64,000 nt of DNA from Neisseria sp. oral taxon 014 str. F0314 (GTDB taxonomy: Bacteria > Pseudomonadota > Gammaproteobacteria > Burkholderiales > Neisseriaceae). The stretch's first letter is position 1. The number at the start of each line of letters is the position of its first letter. Shown here piece by piece: positions 37,114 through 49,634 of this stretch. The stretch spans positions 2,356,001 through 2,420,000 of the forward strand of contig NZ_CP040504.1 in the NCBI RefSeq assembly GCF_005886145.1. The letters are read 5' to 3'. The notes under the pieces were generated by a model that saw only the letters and a program-made list of their open reading frames with translations, was not told the DNA's origin and searched no databases. Made by a program: the position numbers and the translations under genes.

Positions 37114-37197
37114 AAAGTTTCCTTTTATGTTTGCGGGTGTCGGAAGAATCGATATCCCAATCAGACCGTATTAAGTCGTGAAACGTTCAAACGGATT

Positions 37198-38160
37198 TCA
37201 GTTTTCCAGCGGCGCATCGGTCAGAAGATTGCGGTAAGCGGTGTAGATGTTGATGATGACCAGTACGGCTAAGATTAATGCGGACAGAATCATGACGATA
37301 TAGGCAATGATGCCAAAAGCCACGATACCGGCGCCTGCAAAACTAGGCGCGGTTTCCCCAAAGAGAAGCACAAAAACTCCAATAACAATGCCGGCGATGC
37401 CGACGATGGTGTAAATGCCAACTGTCAGGCCGATATAGATAACTATCCACATCAGAATATTGACAATCCCCGCAGGAATATTGCGCAGGCAGGCGGTGAA
37501 ACTCATTTTCATGGCAGCCCACGGTTTGACGTCGTGCAGCATAATCAGACACGTTGCGAACCAAATACTCATCCATAACGAAATGAAAAAAATGATGAAT
37601 ACGGCGGCAATCAACAATATCAAGAATGAAGCGGCAGGATTTGGTTCAGTTGTTATCATGCCTGACTTGAATGCGGCCATAAAAGAAATAATGGCAATGC
37701 CGACTACGATAGAGAGTAGGAGGAAAATAAAGAAAGCCCTCTTTTTGGTCGCAAACGCGGCAAACAGATAACTGGATTTCAATTCCCCATATATGGCCGA
37801 CCGGTTGCAAGCGTACATGATACCGCCTGAGAATAACATACTGATCCACGTTCCTAAGAAGAGGAGCAAAGGGGCTGCAAGGAGGAAGAGAATACTAAAA
37901 ATACTGAAGCTTGTATTGCTGTGCTGTGATGGCGATATACCAACGTATAGACACAGAAAGAATAGACCCTGCCCCAGCCACTGTGCAAAAAGAAAGACGA
38001 GGAACATTGCCGGCCATTTGATTTTGTTTCTGCGGTAAATCTTCCAAGCCTGCGAAATCCATTTCATCCCCTGCGACGCTTTGACGCGGCGGGGTGTTTC
38101 CAAAAGTCTCGGCTGTTGCGCCAAGGTTTGCTGTGCTGGCTGCTGTTCAGAGTGTTCCAT
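37198..38160 (-). CDS. BPSS1780-type multi-pass membrane protein
   Basis: A 320-residue inner-membrane protein. The first 30 residues are Gln/Pro-rich and cytosolic; about six membrane segments follow between residues 47 and 308. RRVKASQGMKWISQAWKIYRRN near 24-45 and LLIMLHDVKPWAAMKMSFTACLRN near 205-228 are family-like blocks. This family is conserved in betaproteobacteria without known function. It precedes galU on the same strand. Confidence 0.8.
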   Translation of the reverse strand: MEHSEQQPAQQTLAQQPRLLETPRRVKASQGMKWISQAWKIYRRNKIKWPAMFLVFLFAQWLGQGLFFLCLYVGISPSQHSNTSFSIFSILFLLAAPLLLFLGTWISMLFSGGIMYACNRSAIYGELKSSYLFAAFATKKRAFFIFLLLSIVVGIAIISFMAAFKSGMITTEPNPAASFLILLIAAVFIIFFISLWMSIWFATCLIMLHDVKPWAAMKMSFTACLRNIPAGIVNILMWIVIYIGLTVGIYTIVGIAGIVIGVFVLLFGETAPSFAGAGIVAFGIIAYIVMILSALILAVLVIINIYTAYRNLLTDAPLEN

Positions 38161-38262
38161 AGACGTCCTTCAAATATATTACGAAGTAAGAATGACACCA
38201 TTATAGCGAAACAGTAGGAAATCAGGTATGCGGTCGGCCAAACGGACGGTGGTGGAAACTTT

Positions 38263-38299
38263 TGAGGCCGTCTGAAAACCGGTTTTTCAGACGGCCTCA
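38263..38299. terminator. DUS hairpin after the Ntn hydrolase gene
   Basis: TGAGGCCGTCTGAAAA pairs with TTTTCAGACGGCCTCA around a 5-base loop, directly downstream of the minus-strand hydrolase gene. Confidence 0.75.
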
Positions 38300-38306
38300 T
38301 TCAAAT

Positions 38307-39341
38307 TTAAACAGAAGCCGGAGGCGTTTGGGCGAATTTGGTCGGGTAGGTACTCAGCAAATCGATAAACGCTTCGGACAAATCCGGCACCATCGGCAGA
38401 TAGCTGCGTTCGATCAGCAGGCGGTTGAGCGCCGTATCGAACGGGACGAACGAGGCCGTTACATCTCCCGTTTGCGCCGTATCCATATCCAGCATGGCGG
38501 TTCCGCGATACAGGGCGGCGGCATCGCGCAGGGCAATGGTTTTGACTGCGGGATGCCCAAGCGTTTTGAAATGCACGGTCAGGTTTTTGATGTCGTATAC
38601 AATCGACCAGAAAGTGTAAGACGGCGCATCCGCGCGGCTGAACCAACGGTAGCCGATTTCGTACGGCTTGTTTTTGAACGATATTTTGTCCAGCCAGCCG
38701 AAGGCTTGGCCGACATCGGCTTCGTCCGGTCGGGCGTGCGTCAGAATATCGGTCAGGATTTTAAAGCGTTTGACCGATATATCGCGCTCTTCCGTGATTT
38801 CCTCTTCACTTTTCGCCTGCGGAACCGCAATGGTTTTCTCTAAATTGTTGTTGGTCAGAACGTGAAATGTCCCGAATTCGTGCAAAACGGGCTTTCCGTC
38901 GGTAAATTCCACCGTCATCGAGCGTCCGTCGCGGTCGGCCAGCGAATAATGCAAGGGCATAAATTCTGCGTAAGGAATGCTGCGGCCCAAATGTTCCTTT
39001 ACTTCGGCGACGGTGGCGAAATTGTCCAGTTGGTATTGCAGCCATTGCAATTCGTTCAGGCTGCTGCCGGCTTCCCTCGGCGGAAAACTGCCGTCTTCGT
39101 CGAACATGATGGCGGCGGTCAGTCCCGCCTCATTCATTCCGCCTATCGGAAATTCGCAACCGAACTGGTTGAACGTGATGCTGCTGTAACGGCTCCGCCA
39201 TGTCAGCGGCTGTTGCGGCGGTTTGGTCAGCGTAAATTTTTGCAACCCGCGCGGGTTGAAAAAAAGATAGCCGTGGCCGAAATAAAAATCATAATTCTGC
39301 CCGAACAAACGGCTGCCGTTGACTGCGAAAGTCGTACACAT
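38307..39341 (-). CDS. Choloylglycine hydrolase-family (linear amide C-N hydrolase) Ntn enzyme
   Basis: A 344-residue Ntn-hydrolase of the conjugated bile acid hydrolase/penicillin V acylase family. Starting at ATG 39341 gives MCTTFAV, so the nucleophile Cys is residue 2. An in-frame TTG just upstream has been rejected for that reason. FGQNYDFYFG near residues 13-22 supplies the usual Asp, and GGMNEAGLTAAIMFDE near 67-82 contains the conserved Asn/Gly turn. Bile salt, penicillin V or N-acyl homoserine lactone are known substrates in the family; the natural one here is unknown. Three inverted repeats lie upstream. Confidence 0.88.
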   Translation of the reverse strand: MCTTFAVNGSRLFGQNYDFYFGHGYLFFNPRGLQKFTLTKPPQQPLTWRSRYSSITFNQFGCEFPIGGMNEAGLTAAIMFDEDGSFPPREAGSSLNELQWLQYQLDNFATVAEVKEHLGRSIPYAEFMPLHYSLADRDGRSMTVEFTDGKPVLHEFGTFHVLTNNNLEKTIAVPQAKSEEEITEERDISVKRFKILTDILTHARPDEADVGQAFGWLDKISFKNKPYEIGYRWFSRADAPSYTFWSIVYDIKNLTVHFKTLGHPAVKTIALRDAAALYRGTAMLDMDTAQTGDVTASFVPFDTALNRLLIERSYLPMVPDLSEAFIDLLSTYPTKFAQTPPASV

Positions 39342-39344
39342 CAA

Positions 39345-39614
39345 TCGTTTCCTTTCGTTTTACAGAGTGAAGGAGCTGCTGCGGAAATTTTCCGCAGGCC
39401 GTAGAGCCAAGCCTCAAATTTACTTCTCTGTCGTGAGGGCTTCTCGCAAGAGGTCTAAAAATAAGAAGAATGAGGAACGGGACGTGCCGTAGCGTTCTTA
39501 TTTTGCCTCCGGTCAGTATATGCGGCGCATATGTTTAAAACAATAAAAATATCAATATTTATCAAATACATGCGATATATGCGAGCTTTGTAAGCTTATA
39601 CGGGCATCGTGTTT
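39345..39614. promoter_or_regulatory. Inverted-repeat-rich region upstream of the Ntn hydrolase gene
   Basis: Three perfect inverted repeats lie in this 270-base stretch. They are CTGCGGAAATTTTCCGCAG at 39379-39397; AAAATAAGAA/TTCTTATTTT at 39457-39466 and 39495-39504, with an inner ACGG/CCGT pairing; and ATATGCGGCGCATAT at 39518-39532. They could be operators or transcript hairpins. No gene was seen. Confidence 0.6.
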
Positions 39615-43513
<3,899 letters not shown>

Positions 43514-43641
43514 AGTGAGTTGCTCTTAGAAAAGGTAAGAATTATCGGTTCAACCGCGTAAAGTTAAAAGAATACTCGGATTATAACGAAATTTGCCGCC
43601 CGCCGACAGCTTTATACGGGGCGGGGAGGCCGTCTGAAAAA

Positions 43642-44202
43642 TCAGCGGCGGACGGGGAATCCCGCTGCTTCCAGCCGCGGCCAGTCGAAAAAATGGCCGG
43701 GGTCGGTTTTGCGGTCGGGGGCGATATTTTGATGCCCCGTTACTGCCTCTATCGGGTATTGTTCCATCAGTGCGGAGAGCAGGGGCAGGAGGGCGGCGTA
43801 TTGCGCTTCGGTAAACGGCTCGAAGTCGCAGCCCTCTATTTCGATGCCGACGGAAAAACCGTTGCATTTTTCCCTGCCGTCAAAAGACGACACGCCCGCG
43901 TGGTAGGCCGTATCGTTGCAGGAAACGAACTGTACCGTCTCGCCCGTGCGTGCGATGAAGAAATGGCTGGATACGCGCAGGTCTTTAATGATGCTGTAAA
44001 ACGGATGCTCCGCCTCGTCGATGCTGTTGGTAAAGAGTTTTTCCACCGCGCCCGTGCCGTATTCGAAGGGCGGCAGGGAGATATTGTGCAGTACCGCCAG
44101 TGAGATTTTTTCCCCTGCTTCGCGCGCGCAGAAATTGGGCGAAGATGCGCGGCGCGCGGGCTGCCACCAGCCGTTTTGCCAGAGGTTCGGTGTCGTATCC
44201 AT
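43642..44202 (-). CDS. ampD: 1,6-anhydro-N-acetylmuramyl-L-alanine amidase AmpD
   Basis: A 186-residue cytosolic zinc amidase that recycles anhydromuropeptides. The zinc ligands are visible: His in AVLHNISLPP near residue 39, and His with Asp in DPGHFFDWPRLE near the C-terminus. SSHFFIARTGETVQFVS and YHAGVSSFDGREKCNGFSVGIEIEG are family blocks. Length is normal. It is divergent from mltG, about 110 bases apart, with a DUS in between; both act in peptidoglycan turnover. Confidence 0.95.
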   Translation of the reverse strand: MDTTPNLWQNGWWQPARRASSPNFCAREAGEKISLAVLHNISLPPFEYGTGAVEKLFTNSIDEAEHPFYSIIKDLRVSSHFFIARTGETVQFVSCNDTAYHAGVSSFDGREKCNGFSVGIEIEGCDFEPFTEAQYAALLPLLSALMEQYPIEAVTGHQNIAPDRKTDPGHFFDWPRLEAAGFPVRR

Positions 44203-44312
44203 GTTTTCAGACGGCCTTTCGTTTCCAAATCGGAGCGTTTATTATAAAACATCGGCAGTCAAACTGCTTTCGGTTATACTGTCGCCCGAATAAACAGGCA
44301 CGAGTCTTATCT

Positions 44313-45308
44313 ATGTTGAACAAATCGTTGAAATGGCTTGCTGTTTTTTTCGTTGCAGTGGCGGCAGTATTTGCCGCCTTGTTGTTTGTACCGAAAGACA
44401 ACGGCAAAACCTACCGCATCAAGGTAGAGAAAAACCAAGGTATTTCCGCCGTCAGCCGCAAACTGGCCGAAGACGGCGTCGTTTTCAACCGCTATGTCAT
44501 CGTGGCCGCGGCCTATCTGACGGGGGCGCATAACGACCTGCGCGCCGGTTCGTACCGGCTGCCGGTCAAGATTTCCGCCTGGAACGTATTGAAAAAACTG
44601 CGCGGCGGCCGTCCCGATTCGGTTACCGTCCGCATCGCCGAAGGAATGCGGTTCGCCGACATGCGCTACGTTATCAACGACACGGAAGACATCGGGCACG
44701 AGACGCGCGGCTGGAGCAACGCCAAACTGATGCAGGCCGTGGCGCCGGAGGCGGCGGATATGAATCCGGAAGGGCTGTTTTTCCCCGATACCTACGAAAT
44801 CGACACCGACAGCAGCGACATCCAGATTTACAAGTCCGCCTACCAGGCCATGCAAAACAGGCTGAAAGACGCATGGGAGGGCCGTCAGGACGGGCTGCCG
44901 TATAAGACGCCATATGAAATGCTGATTATGGCCAGCCTGATTGAAAAGGAAACCGCCCACGAAGACGACAGGGCGCATGTGGCGTCAGTGTTCGTCAACC
45001 GCATCGAAGCCGGTATGCGCCTGCAAACCGACCCTACCGTTATTTATGGTATGGGCGACGCGTATAAAGGCAAAATCCGTAAGGCCGACCTGCGCCGCGA
45101 CACGCCTTACAATACTTACACCCGCGACGGCCTGCCGCCGACGCCGATTGCCTTGCCGGGCAAGGCGGCGTTGGAAGCGGCGGCGCATCCTTCGGCGGAA
45201 AAATACCTGTATTTCGTGTCCAAAATGGACGGTACCGGCCTGAGCCAGTTCAGCCACACGCTGAACGAACACAACGCCGCCGTCAGAAAATATATTTTGA
45301 AGAAATAA
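44313..45308 (+). CDS. mltG: Endolytic murein transglycosylase MltG
   Basis: A 331-residue bitopic inner-membrane lytic transglycosylase (YceG family). A single membrane helix covers residues 8-25. A LysM-like region (YRIKVEKNQGISAVSRKLAEDG) is followed by the YceG domain with ASLIEKET; Glu211 is the likely catalytic residue. YFVSKMDGTGLSQFSHTLNEHN near the end is conserved. It cuts nascent glycan strands and sets their length. ATG 44313 was chosen as the usual start; upstream in-frame codons overlap ampD. Confidence 0.96.
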   Translation: MLNKSLKWLAVFFVAVAAVFAALLFVPKDNGKTYRIKVEKNQGISAVSRKLAEDGVVFNRYVIVAAAYLTGAHNDLRAGSYRLPVKISAWNVLKKLRGGRPDSVTVRIAEGMRFADMRYVINDTEDIGHETRGWSNAKLMQAVAPEAADMNPEGLFFPDTYEIDTDSSDIQIYKSAYQAMQNRLKDAWEGRQDGLPYKTPYEMLIMASLIEKETAHEDDRAHVASVFVNRIEAGMRLQTDPTVIYGMGDAYKGKIRKADLRRDTPYNTYTRDGLPPTPIALPGKAALEAAAHPSAEKYLYFVSKMDGTGLSQFSHTLNEHNAAVRKYILKK

Positions 45309-45338
45309 GGTGTTCGTATAAGACTTTGAGGTTTTCGG

Positions 45339-45367
45339 TCAACAAAGGCCGTCTGAAAACGTATAAT
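45339..45367 (+). promoter_or_regulatory. Promoter of tmk inside a DUS hairpin
   Basis: TCAACA (45339-45344) and a perfect TATAAT (45362-45367) are 17 bases apart. The -10 falls in the loop of the DUS hairpin and the spacer is the left DUS arm. Confidence 0.65.
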
Positions 45368-45387
45368 TTGCGTTTTCAGACGGCCTT
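45345..45387. terminator. DUS hairpin between mltG and tmk
   Basis: AAGGCCGTCTGAAAACG pairs with CGTTTTCAGACGGCCTT around a 9-base loop. Confidence 0.72.
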
Positions 45388-45414
45388 ACACATTTATATA
45401 TTATGAGTCAGCAC

Positions 45415-46050
45415 ATGAACCCCCGATTCATTACCCTCGACGGCATAGACGGAGCGGGCAAGTCCACCAACTTGGCCGTGATGAAGCAATGGTTTGAGGC
45501 CAGACGGCTTCCGGTATTGTTTACCCGCGAACCGGGCGGCACGCCCACCGGCGAAGCCCTGCGTGAAATTCTGCTCAATCCGGAGACGAAAGCAGGCTTG
45601 CGTACCGAAACGCTGTTGATGTTTGCAGCGCGCCAGCAGCATCTCGAAGACGTGATTTTGCCTGCGCTCAAAAACGGCATTCATGTCGTGTCCGACCGCT
45701 TTACCGACGCCACTTTCGCTTATCAGGGCGGCGGCAGGGGCGTACCGTTGCAGGACATCGAAACGCTGGAAAACTGGGTGCAGGGCAGTTTCCGGCCTGA
45801 CCTGACCCTGCTTCTGGACGTGCCGCTGGAAGTGTCGCTGGAACGCATTGGCAGGGTACGCGAAAAAGACCGTTTCGAGCGCGAACAGGCAGACTTTTTC
45901 ACCCGCGTGCGCAACGCCTACTTCAGCCGTGCCGCCGCGAACCCCGAACGCTACGCCGTGATTGACGGCAACCGCAGCCCCGAAGCGGTCAGAACCAGCA
46001 TCGAAGCCGCGTTGGAGGCGCATTTCGGCTTTATCGGACAGGCCGTCTGA
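45415..46050 (+). CDS. tmk: Thymidylate kinase
   Basis: A 211-residue P-loop kinase that phosphorylates dTMP to d[16 protein letters not shown] near residues 5-17 is the P-loop; the DRF motif is in [18 protein letters not shown], and the LID region is [14 protein letters not shown]. The start at 45415 ([10 protein letters not shown]) matches the family; an ATG four codons earlier (45403) is also possible, and neither has a strong ribosome-binding site. A DUS overlaps the last codons. Confidence 0.96.
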   Translation: MNPRFITLDGIDGAGKSTNLAVMKQWFEARRLPVLFTREPGGTPTGEALREILLNPETKAGLRTETLLMFAARQQHLEDVILPALKNGIHVVSDRFTDATFAYQGGGRGVPLQDIETLENWVQGSFRPDLTLLLDVPLEVSLERIGRVREKDRFEREQADFFTRVRNAYFSRAAANPERYAVIDGNRSPEAVRTSIEAALEAHFGFIGQAV

Positions 46051-46286
46051 AACGCATTCCGACTGTTGCAAAGATGCAAATCCCTGTATTCGCGGAACAC
46101 GCGCCATGTTAAAATTACACGAAATTACACACCCCGCGGCAGGCGGGGAAGGCTTTTGGTTTCGTTTGGCGTTTCGGTTCCGAACCGGCAAACGGAGTGC
46201 CGCAAGCCTTTGTTGTGTAATCCGTTCCGCCTGAAGCACGGTTTCAGACGGCCTGAACCTTTCATTACATTTCACAGGATATCCAG

Positions 46287-47561
46287 ATGGAAGAATCATT
46301 AAAGGAAGCCGCACTGCGTTTTCATGAATTTCCCGTTCCGGGCAAAGTTTCCGTTACGCCGACCAAATCATTGTCCACTTCGCAAGACTTGGCGTTGGCG
46401 TATTCTCCGGGCGTCGCCGCTCCCTGTATGGAAATCCATGCCGACCCGCAAAATGCCTACAAATACACCGCCAAAGGCAACTTGGTCGCCGTCATCTCCA
46501 ACGGCACCGCCGTTTTGGGTTTGGGCGACATCGGCGCATTGGCCGGCAAACCCGTGATGGAAGGTAAAGGCGTATTGTTCAAAAAATTCGCCGGTGTGGA
46601 CGTGTTCGACATCGAAATCAACGAAAAAGACCCGCAGAAACTGGTAGACATCATCGCCGCGCTGGAGCCGACTTTCGGCGGTATCAACCTCGAAGACATC
46701 AAAGCGCCCGAATGCTTCTATATCGAACGCGAACTGCGCAAACGCTGCAAAATCCCCGTATTCCACGACGACCAGCACGGTACCGCCATCATCACCGCCG
46801 CCGCCGTATTGAATGCGTTGCGTTTTACCGGCCGCAACATTGAAGAGGCGACTTTGGTCTGCTCCGGCGCGGGCGCAGCGGCGATTGCCTGTTTGAACCA
46901 GCTTCTGGCGCTGGGTTTGAAACGCGAAAACGTTACCGTCTGCGATTCCAAAGGCGTGATTTACAAAACCCGCGAAGACAAAGACCGCATAGACGAGTCC
47001 AAAAAACTCTACGCGATTGAAGACAACGGTCAGCGCGTCCTTGCCGATGCCGTCAAAGGCAAAGACATTTTCCTCGGCCTCTCCGGCGCGAACCTGCTGA
47101 CGCCCGAAATGCTGAACACCATGAACGCCAAACCCATCGTGTTCGCCATGGCCAACCCGAATCCTGAAATCCTGCCGCCGCTGGCGAAAGAAACCCGCAG
47201 CGATGTGATCATCGGCACCGGCCGTTCCGACTTCCCGAATCAGGTAAACAACGTATTGTGCTTCCCGTTTATCTTCCGCGGCGCGCTGGATGTCGGCGCG
47301 ACCACCATCAACGAAGAGATGAAACTGGCCTGCGTGTATGCACTGGCAGATTTGGCGATGGAAGAAGTCAGTGAAGAAGTGGTTGCCGCTTACGGCAAAA
47401 AATTCGAATTCGGCGCGGATTACCTGATTCCGACCCCGTTCGACCGCCGCCTGATTTCCCGTGTGGCGACCGCCACAGCCAAAGCCGCCATGGAAAGCGG
47501 CGTGGCAACCCGTCCGATTGCCGATTTGGCCGCCTACGCCGCCAAGCTGGAAGCCATGTAG
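46287..47561 (+). CDS. NAD(P)-dependent malic enzyme
   Basis: A 424-residue malic enzyme converting malate to pyruvate and CO2. YSPGVAAPC near residues 39-47 and FHDDQHGTA near 157-165 hold substrate and metal ligands, and [13 protein letters not shown] near 192-204 is the dinucleotide-binding loop. It lacks the C-terminal phosphotransacetylase-like domain of long MaeB enzymes. The start has AGGA at a suitable distance. It stands alone, followed by a DUS hairpin. Confidence 0.95.
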   Translation: MEESLKEAALRFHEFPVPGKVSVTPTKSLSTSQDLALAYSPGVAAPCMEIHADPQNAYKYTAKGNLVAVISNGTAVLGLGDIGALAGKPVMEGKGVLFKKFAGVDVFDIEINEKDPQKLVDIIAALEPTFGGINLEDIKAPECFYIERELRKRCKIPVFHDDQHGTAIITAAAVLNALRFTGRNIEEATLVCSGAGAAAIACLNQLLALGLKRENVTVCDSKGVIYKTREDKDRIDESKKLYAIEDNGQRVLADAVKGKDIFLGLSGANLLTPEMLNTMNAKPIVFAMANPNPEILPPLAKETRSDVIIGTGRSDFPNQVNNVLCFPFIFRGALDVGATTINEEMKLACVYALADLAMEEVSEEVVAAYGKKFEFGADYLIPTPFDRRLISRVATATAKAAMESGVATRPIADLAAYAAKLEAM

Positions 47562-47595
47562 CGCTAATCCGGCAGGTTAAGGCGAAATAAAGCAG

Positions 47596-47628
47596 GAGGC
47601 CGTCTGAAACAGGTTTTCAGACGGCCTC
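47596..47628. terminator. DUS hairpin between malic enzyme and cytochrome c' genes
   Basis: GAGGCCGTCTGAAA pairs with TTTCAGACGGCCTC around a 4- to 5-base loop between convergent genes. Confidence 0.78.
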
Positions 47629-47679
47629 TTCGATATCAATTTATATATTTTACATACGCTGCGGCTTTGTCGGCCGCTG

Positions 47680-48141
47680 CTATTCCTTCATGCGGAAAGA
47701 GTCGTGGCAGGCCTTGCAGCTTGCGGCCACCTCACCGTAGGCCGCCTTGATTTCTTCCAGGTTGCCGCCTTGTGCTTTTTCATTCAGCTTTTCCACTGCC
47801 GCACGGAATTTTTCTTCCGCCGCCTTGAATTTTTCCGGATTTTGCCAGACGGCGGGCAGTGCCTCGCCGTTGCCTTGCGGGTCGGACTGGAAATGCTCGA
47901 ACGGTTTTTTACTGTTTTCCGCAAACACCGCCGCCGCCTGCTTGAATTTTTCCACTTGGTAGACCTCGTCGCCTTTGATCATTTTCCTCATGCTGACAAA
48001 TTCGGGCATCATGGATTTGAACGCGGCGGTACGGTCTTCCGAAATCGGGCCTTTCGGTTGCGCGGGTTGCCCGCCGCCGCAGGCGCAAAGTATGAAGACG
48101 GCGGCCAGTGCCGGAACAAACGGCGTTTTTTTGATTTTCAT
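47680..48141 (-). CDS. cycP: Cytochrome c' lipoprotein
   Basis: A 153-residue lipid-anchored class II c-type cytochrome. The lipobox ILCAC gives a lipidated Cys near residue 21. The single haem site CKACH lies close to the C-terminus, as in cytochrome c', within a four-helix bundle; AAFKSMMPEFVSMRKMIKGD is the first helix. Neisserial cytochrome c' is a periplasm-facing lipoprotein that binds NO and protects against nitrosative stress. A TGAT-N4-ATCA palindrome 25 bases upstream of the start may bind an FNR- or NsrR-like regulator. Confidence 0.9.
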   Translation of the reverse strand: MKIKKTPFVPALAAVFILCACGGGQPAQPKGPISEDRTAAFKSMMPEFVSMRKMIKGDEVYQVEKFKQAAAVFAENSKKPFEHFQSDPQGNGEALPAVWQNPEKFKAAEEKFRAAVEKLNEKAQGGNLEEIKAAYGEVAASCKACHDSFRMKE

Positions 48142-48164
48142 GGTTTGGATTTCCTTGTGATGGT

Positions 48165-48178
48165 ATGATTTATATCAT
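48165..48178. promoter_or_regulatory. FNR/NsrR-like palindrome before cycP
   Basis: ATGATTTATATCAT is palindromic around a 4-base centre and resembles an FNR site (TTGAT-N4-ATCAA). Its closeness to the start (about 25 bases) suits a repressor better than a class II activator. Confidence 0.5.
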
Positions 48179-48288
48179 TATTTATAAACGGGTTCAGAGG
48201 CCGTCTGAAAAAACTTCCCGCTTGGGTGCGGGCATGTGCAAGCCGGCTATGATACCCGAAATCATATTAAAAACGAAAGGAAAACAAT

Positions 48289-49116
48289 ATGGCGATTCTG
48301 ATTACCGGTGCTTCGGCCGGATTCGGCGAAGCAATGTGCCGCGCCTTTACCGCGGCAGGCTTTAATGTTGTCGGCGCAGCCCGCCGTATGGAGAAACTAC
48401 AGGCCCTTGCGGAAGAATTGGGCGGCAGCTTTTACCCGCTGCAAATGGATGTGGCCGACACCTCGTCCGTTCCTGCCGCGCTGCAAAGCCTGCCCGAAGG
48501 CTTCAAAGAAATCGACTGCCTCATTAACAACGCGGGATTGGCTTTGGGTTTGGACAGCGCCGACAAAGCCGATTTCGCCGACTGGCAGACCATGATTCAG
48601 ACCAATATCGTCGGCCTGACCTTCCTGACCCGCCAAATCCTGCCGCAGATGGTCGAAAGAAAGAGCGGCTATATCATCAATATCGGTTCGATTGCCGGTA
48701 ACTATCCTTATCCCGGCGGCAATGTTTACGGCGCGACCAAAGCCTTCGTGCGCCAATTCAGCCTCAACCTGCGCGCGGACCTCGCGGGCACGGGCATCCG
48801 CGTTACCGACATCGAACCGGGCCTGTGCGGCGGAACCGAATTTTCCAATGTGCGTTTCAAGGGCGACGACGAGCGTGCCGCCGGAGTATATGAAAATATA
48901 CGGTTTATCCGCCCCGAAGACATCGCCGACACCGCCCTGTGGCTATACCACCGCCCCGCGCATATGAACGTCAACACCATAGAAATCATGCCCGTGGCCC
49001 AGAGTTTCGGCGCACTGCCCGTCGTCCGCGAAATTCCGCCCGCTCCCGAACCGGAAGAAAGTTTCGAAAAACAGAGCACCTCGCTGTTTGCCAAAATCAA
49101 ATCTTGGTTTAAGTGA
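48289..49116 (+). CDS. Short-chain dehydrogenase/reductase (YdfG-like)
   Basis: A 275-residue NAD(P)-dependent SDR. The cofactor motif TGASAGFG lies at residues 6-13, NNAG near 81-84, the catalytic Ser in NIGSIAGNYPYPGG and YGATK near 146-150. Closest in type is YdfG, which oxidises L-allo-threonine and 3-hydroxy acids; the family-typical ADIEPG-like VTDIEPGLCGGTEFSNVRFKGD is present. The last 40 residues are a Pro/Glu-rich extension that standard YdfG lacks. The true substrate is unknown. Confidence 0.9.
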   Translation: MAILITGASAGFGEAMCRAFTAAGFNVVGAARRMEKLQALAEELGGSFYPLQMDVADTSSVPAALQSLPEGFKEIDCLINNAGLALGLDSADKADFADWQTMIQTNIVGLTFLTRQILPQMVERKSGYIINIGSIAGNYPYPGGNVYGATKAFVRQFSLNLRADLAGTGIRVTDIEPGLCGGTEFSNVRFKGDDERAAGVYENIRFIRPEDIADTALWLYHRPAHMNVNTIEIMPVAQSFGALPVVREIPPAPEPEESFEKQSTSLFAKIKSWFK

Positions 49117-49160
49117 ACCTAAATCGGAAAACAGGCATAAGGCCGTCTGAAAGCAATTTT

Positions 49161-49634
49161 ATGGACACAATCAAACAAAAAATCCTCGAACAGGCACGCC
49201 GTGACGGCGTACAGGTAACCGCTTTGCGCGAACAGGTGCTCGATATCGTTTTGCAGCAAAGCGGCGTGATTAAAGCCTACAACGTCTTGTCGCAGATGCA
49301 GCAGCAAAGCGAGGGCGTGGTTGCGCCGCCGACGGCCTACCGCGCCCTTGATTTTTGGGCGGAGCAGGGCGTTTTGCACAAAGTGGCGGCGGTCAACGGC
49401 TATATTTTGTGCAGCCATGCGCAGCACGAGTGCGACGACCATTGCCACGACCACGAAGAAGCCGAAGCGCACCATAGCGCATTTATTTTGGTCTGCACCG
49501 AATGCGGCACGGCGGACGAGCAAACCCTGAGCCACGAATGGGCGGCACTGTGCGCAGGCGTTGCCGAAAGCGGCTTTGCGCTGAAAGAAGAACACGTTGT
49601 TTTAACTGGAATCTGTAAAAAATGTCAGAAGTGA
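49161..49634 (+). CDS. zur: Zinc uptake regulator Zur (Fur family)
   Basis: A 157-residue Fur-family repressor. The winged helix spans residues 1-85. A His/Asp/Glu-rich segment (HECDDHCHDHEEAEAHHSAF) and two CxxC motifs, CTEC and CKKC, form the structural and regulatory Zn sites; the long His cluster is typical of Zur. ATG 49161 was chosen because earlier codons run through a DUS. It overlaps the downstream COG0523 gene by 13 bases. Its operator type is seen upstream of rpmE2 at 34450. Confidence 0.92.
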   Translation: MDTIKQKILEQARRDGVQVTALREQVLDIVLQQSGVIKAYNVLSQMQQQSEGVVAPPTAYRALDFWAEQGVLHKVAAVNGYILCSHAQHECDDHCHDHEEAEAHHSAFILVCTECGTADEQTLSHEWAALCAGVAESGFALKEEHVVLTGICKKCQK

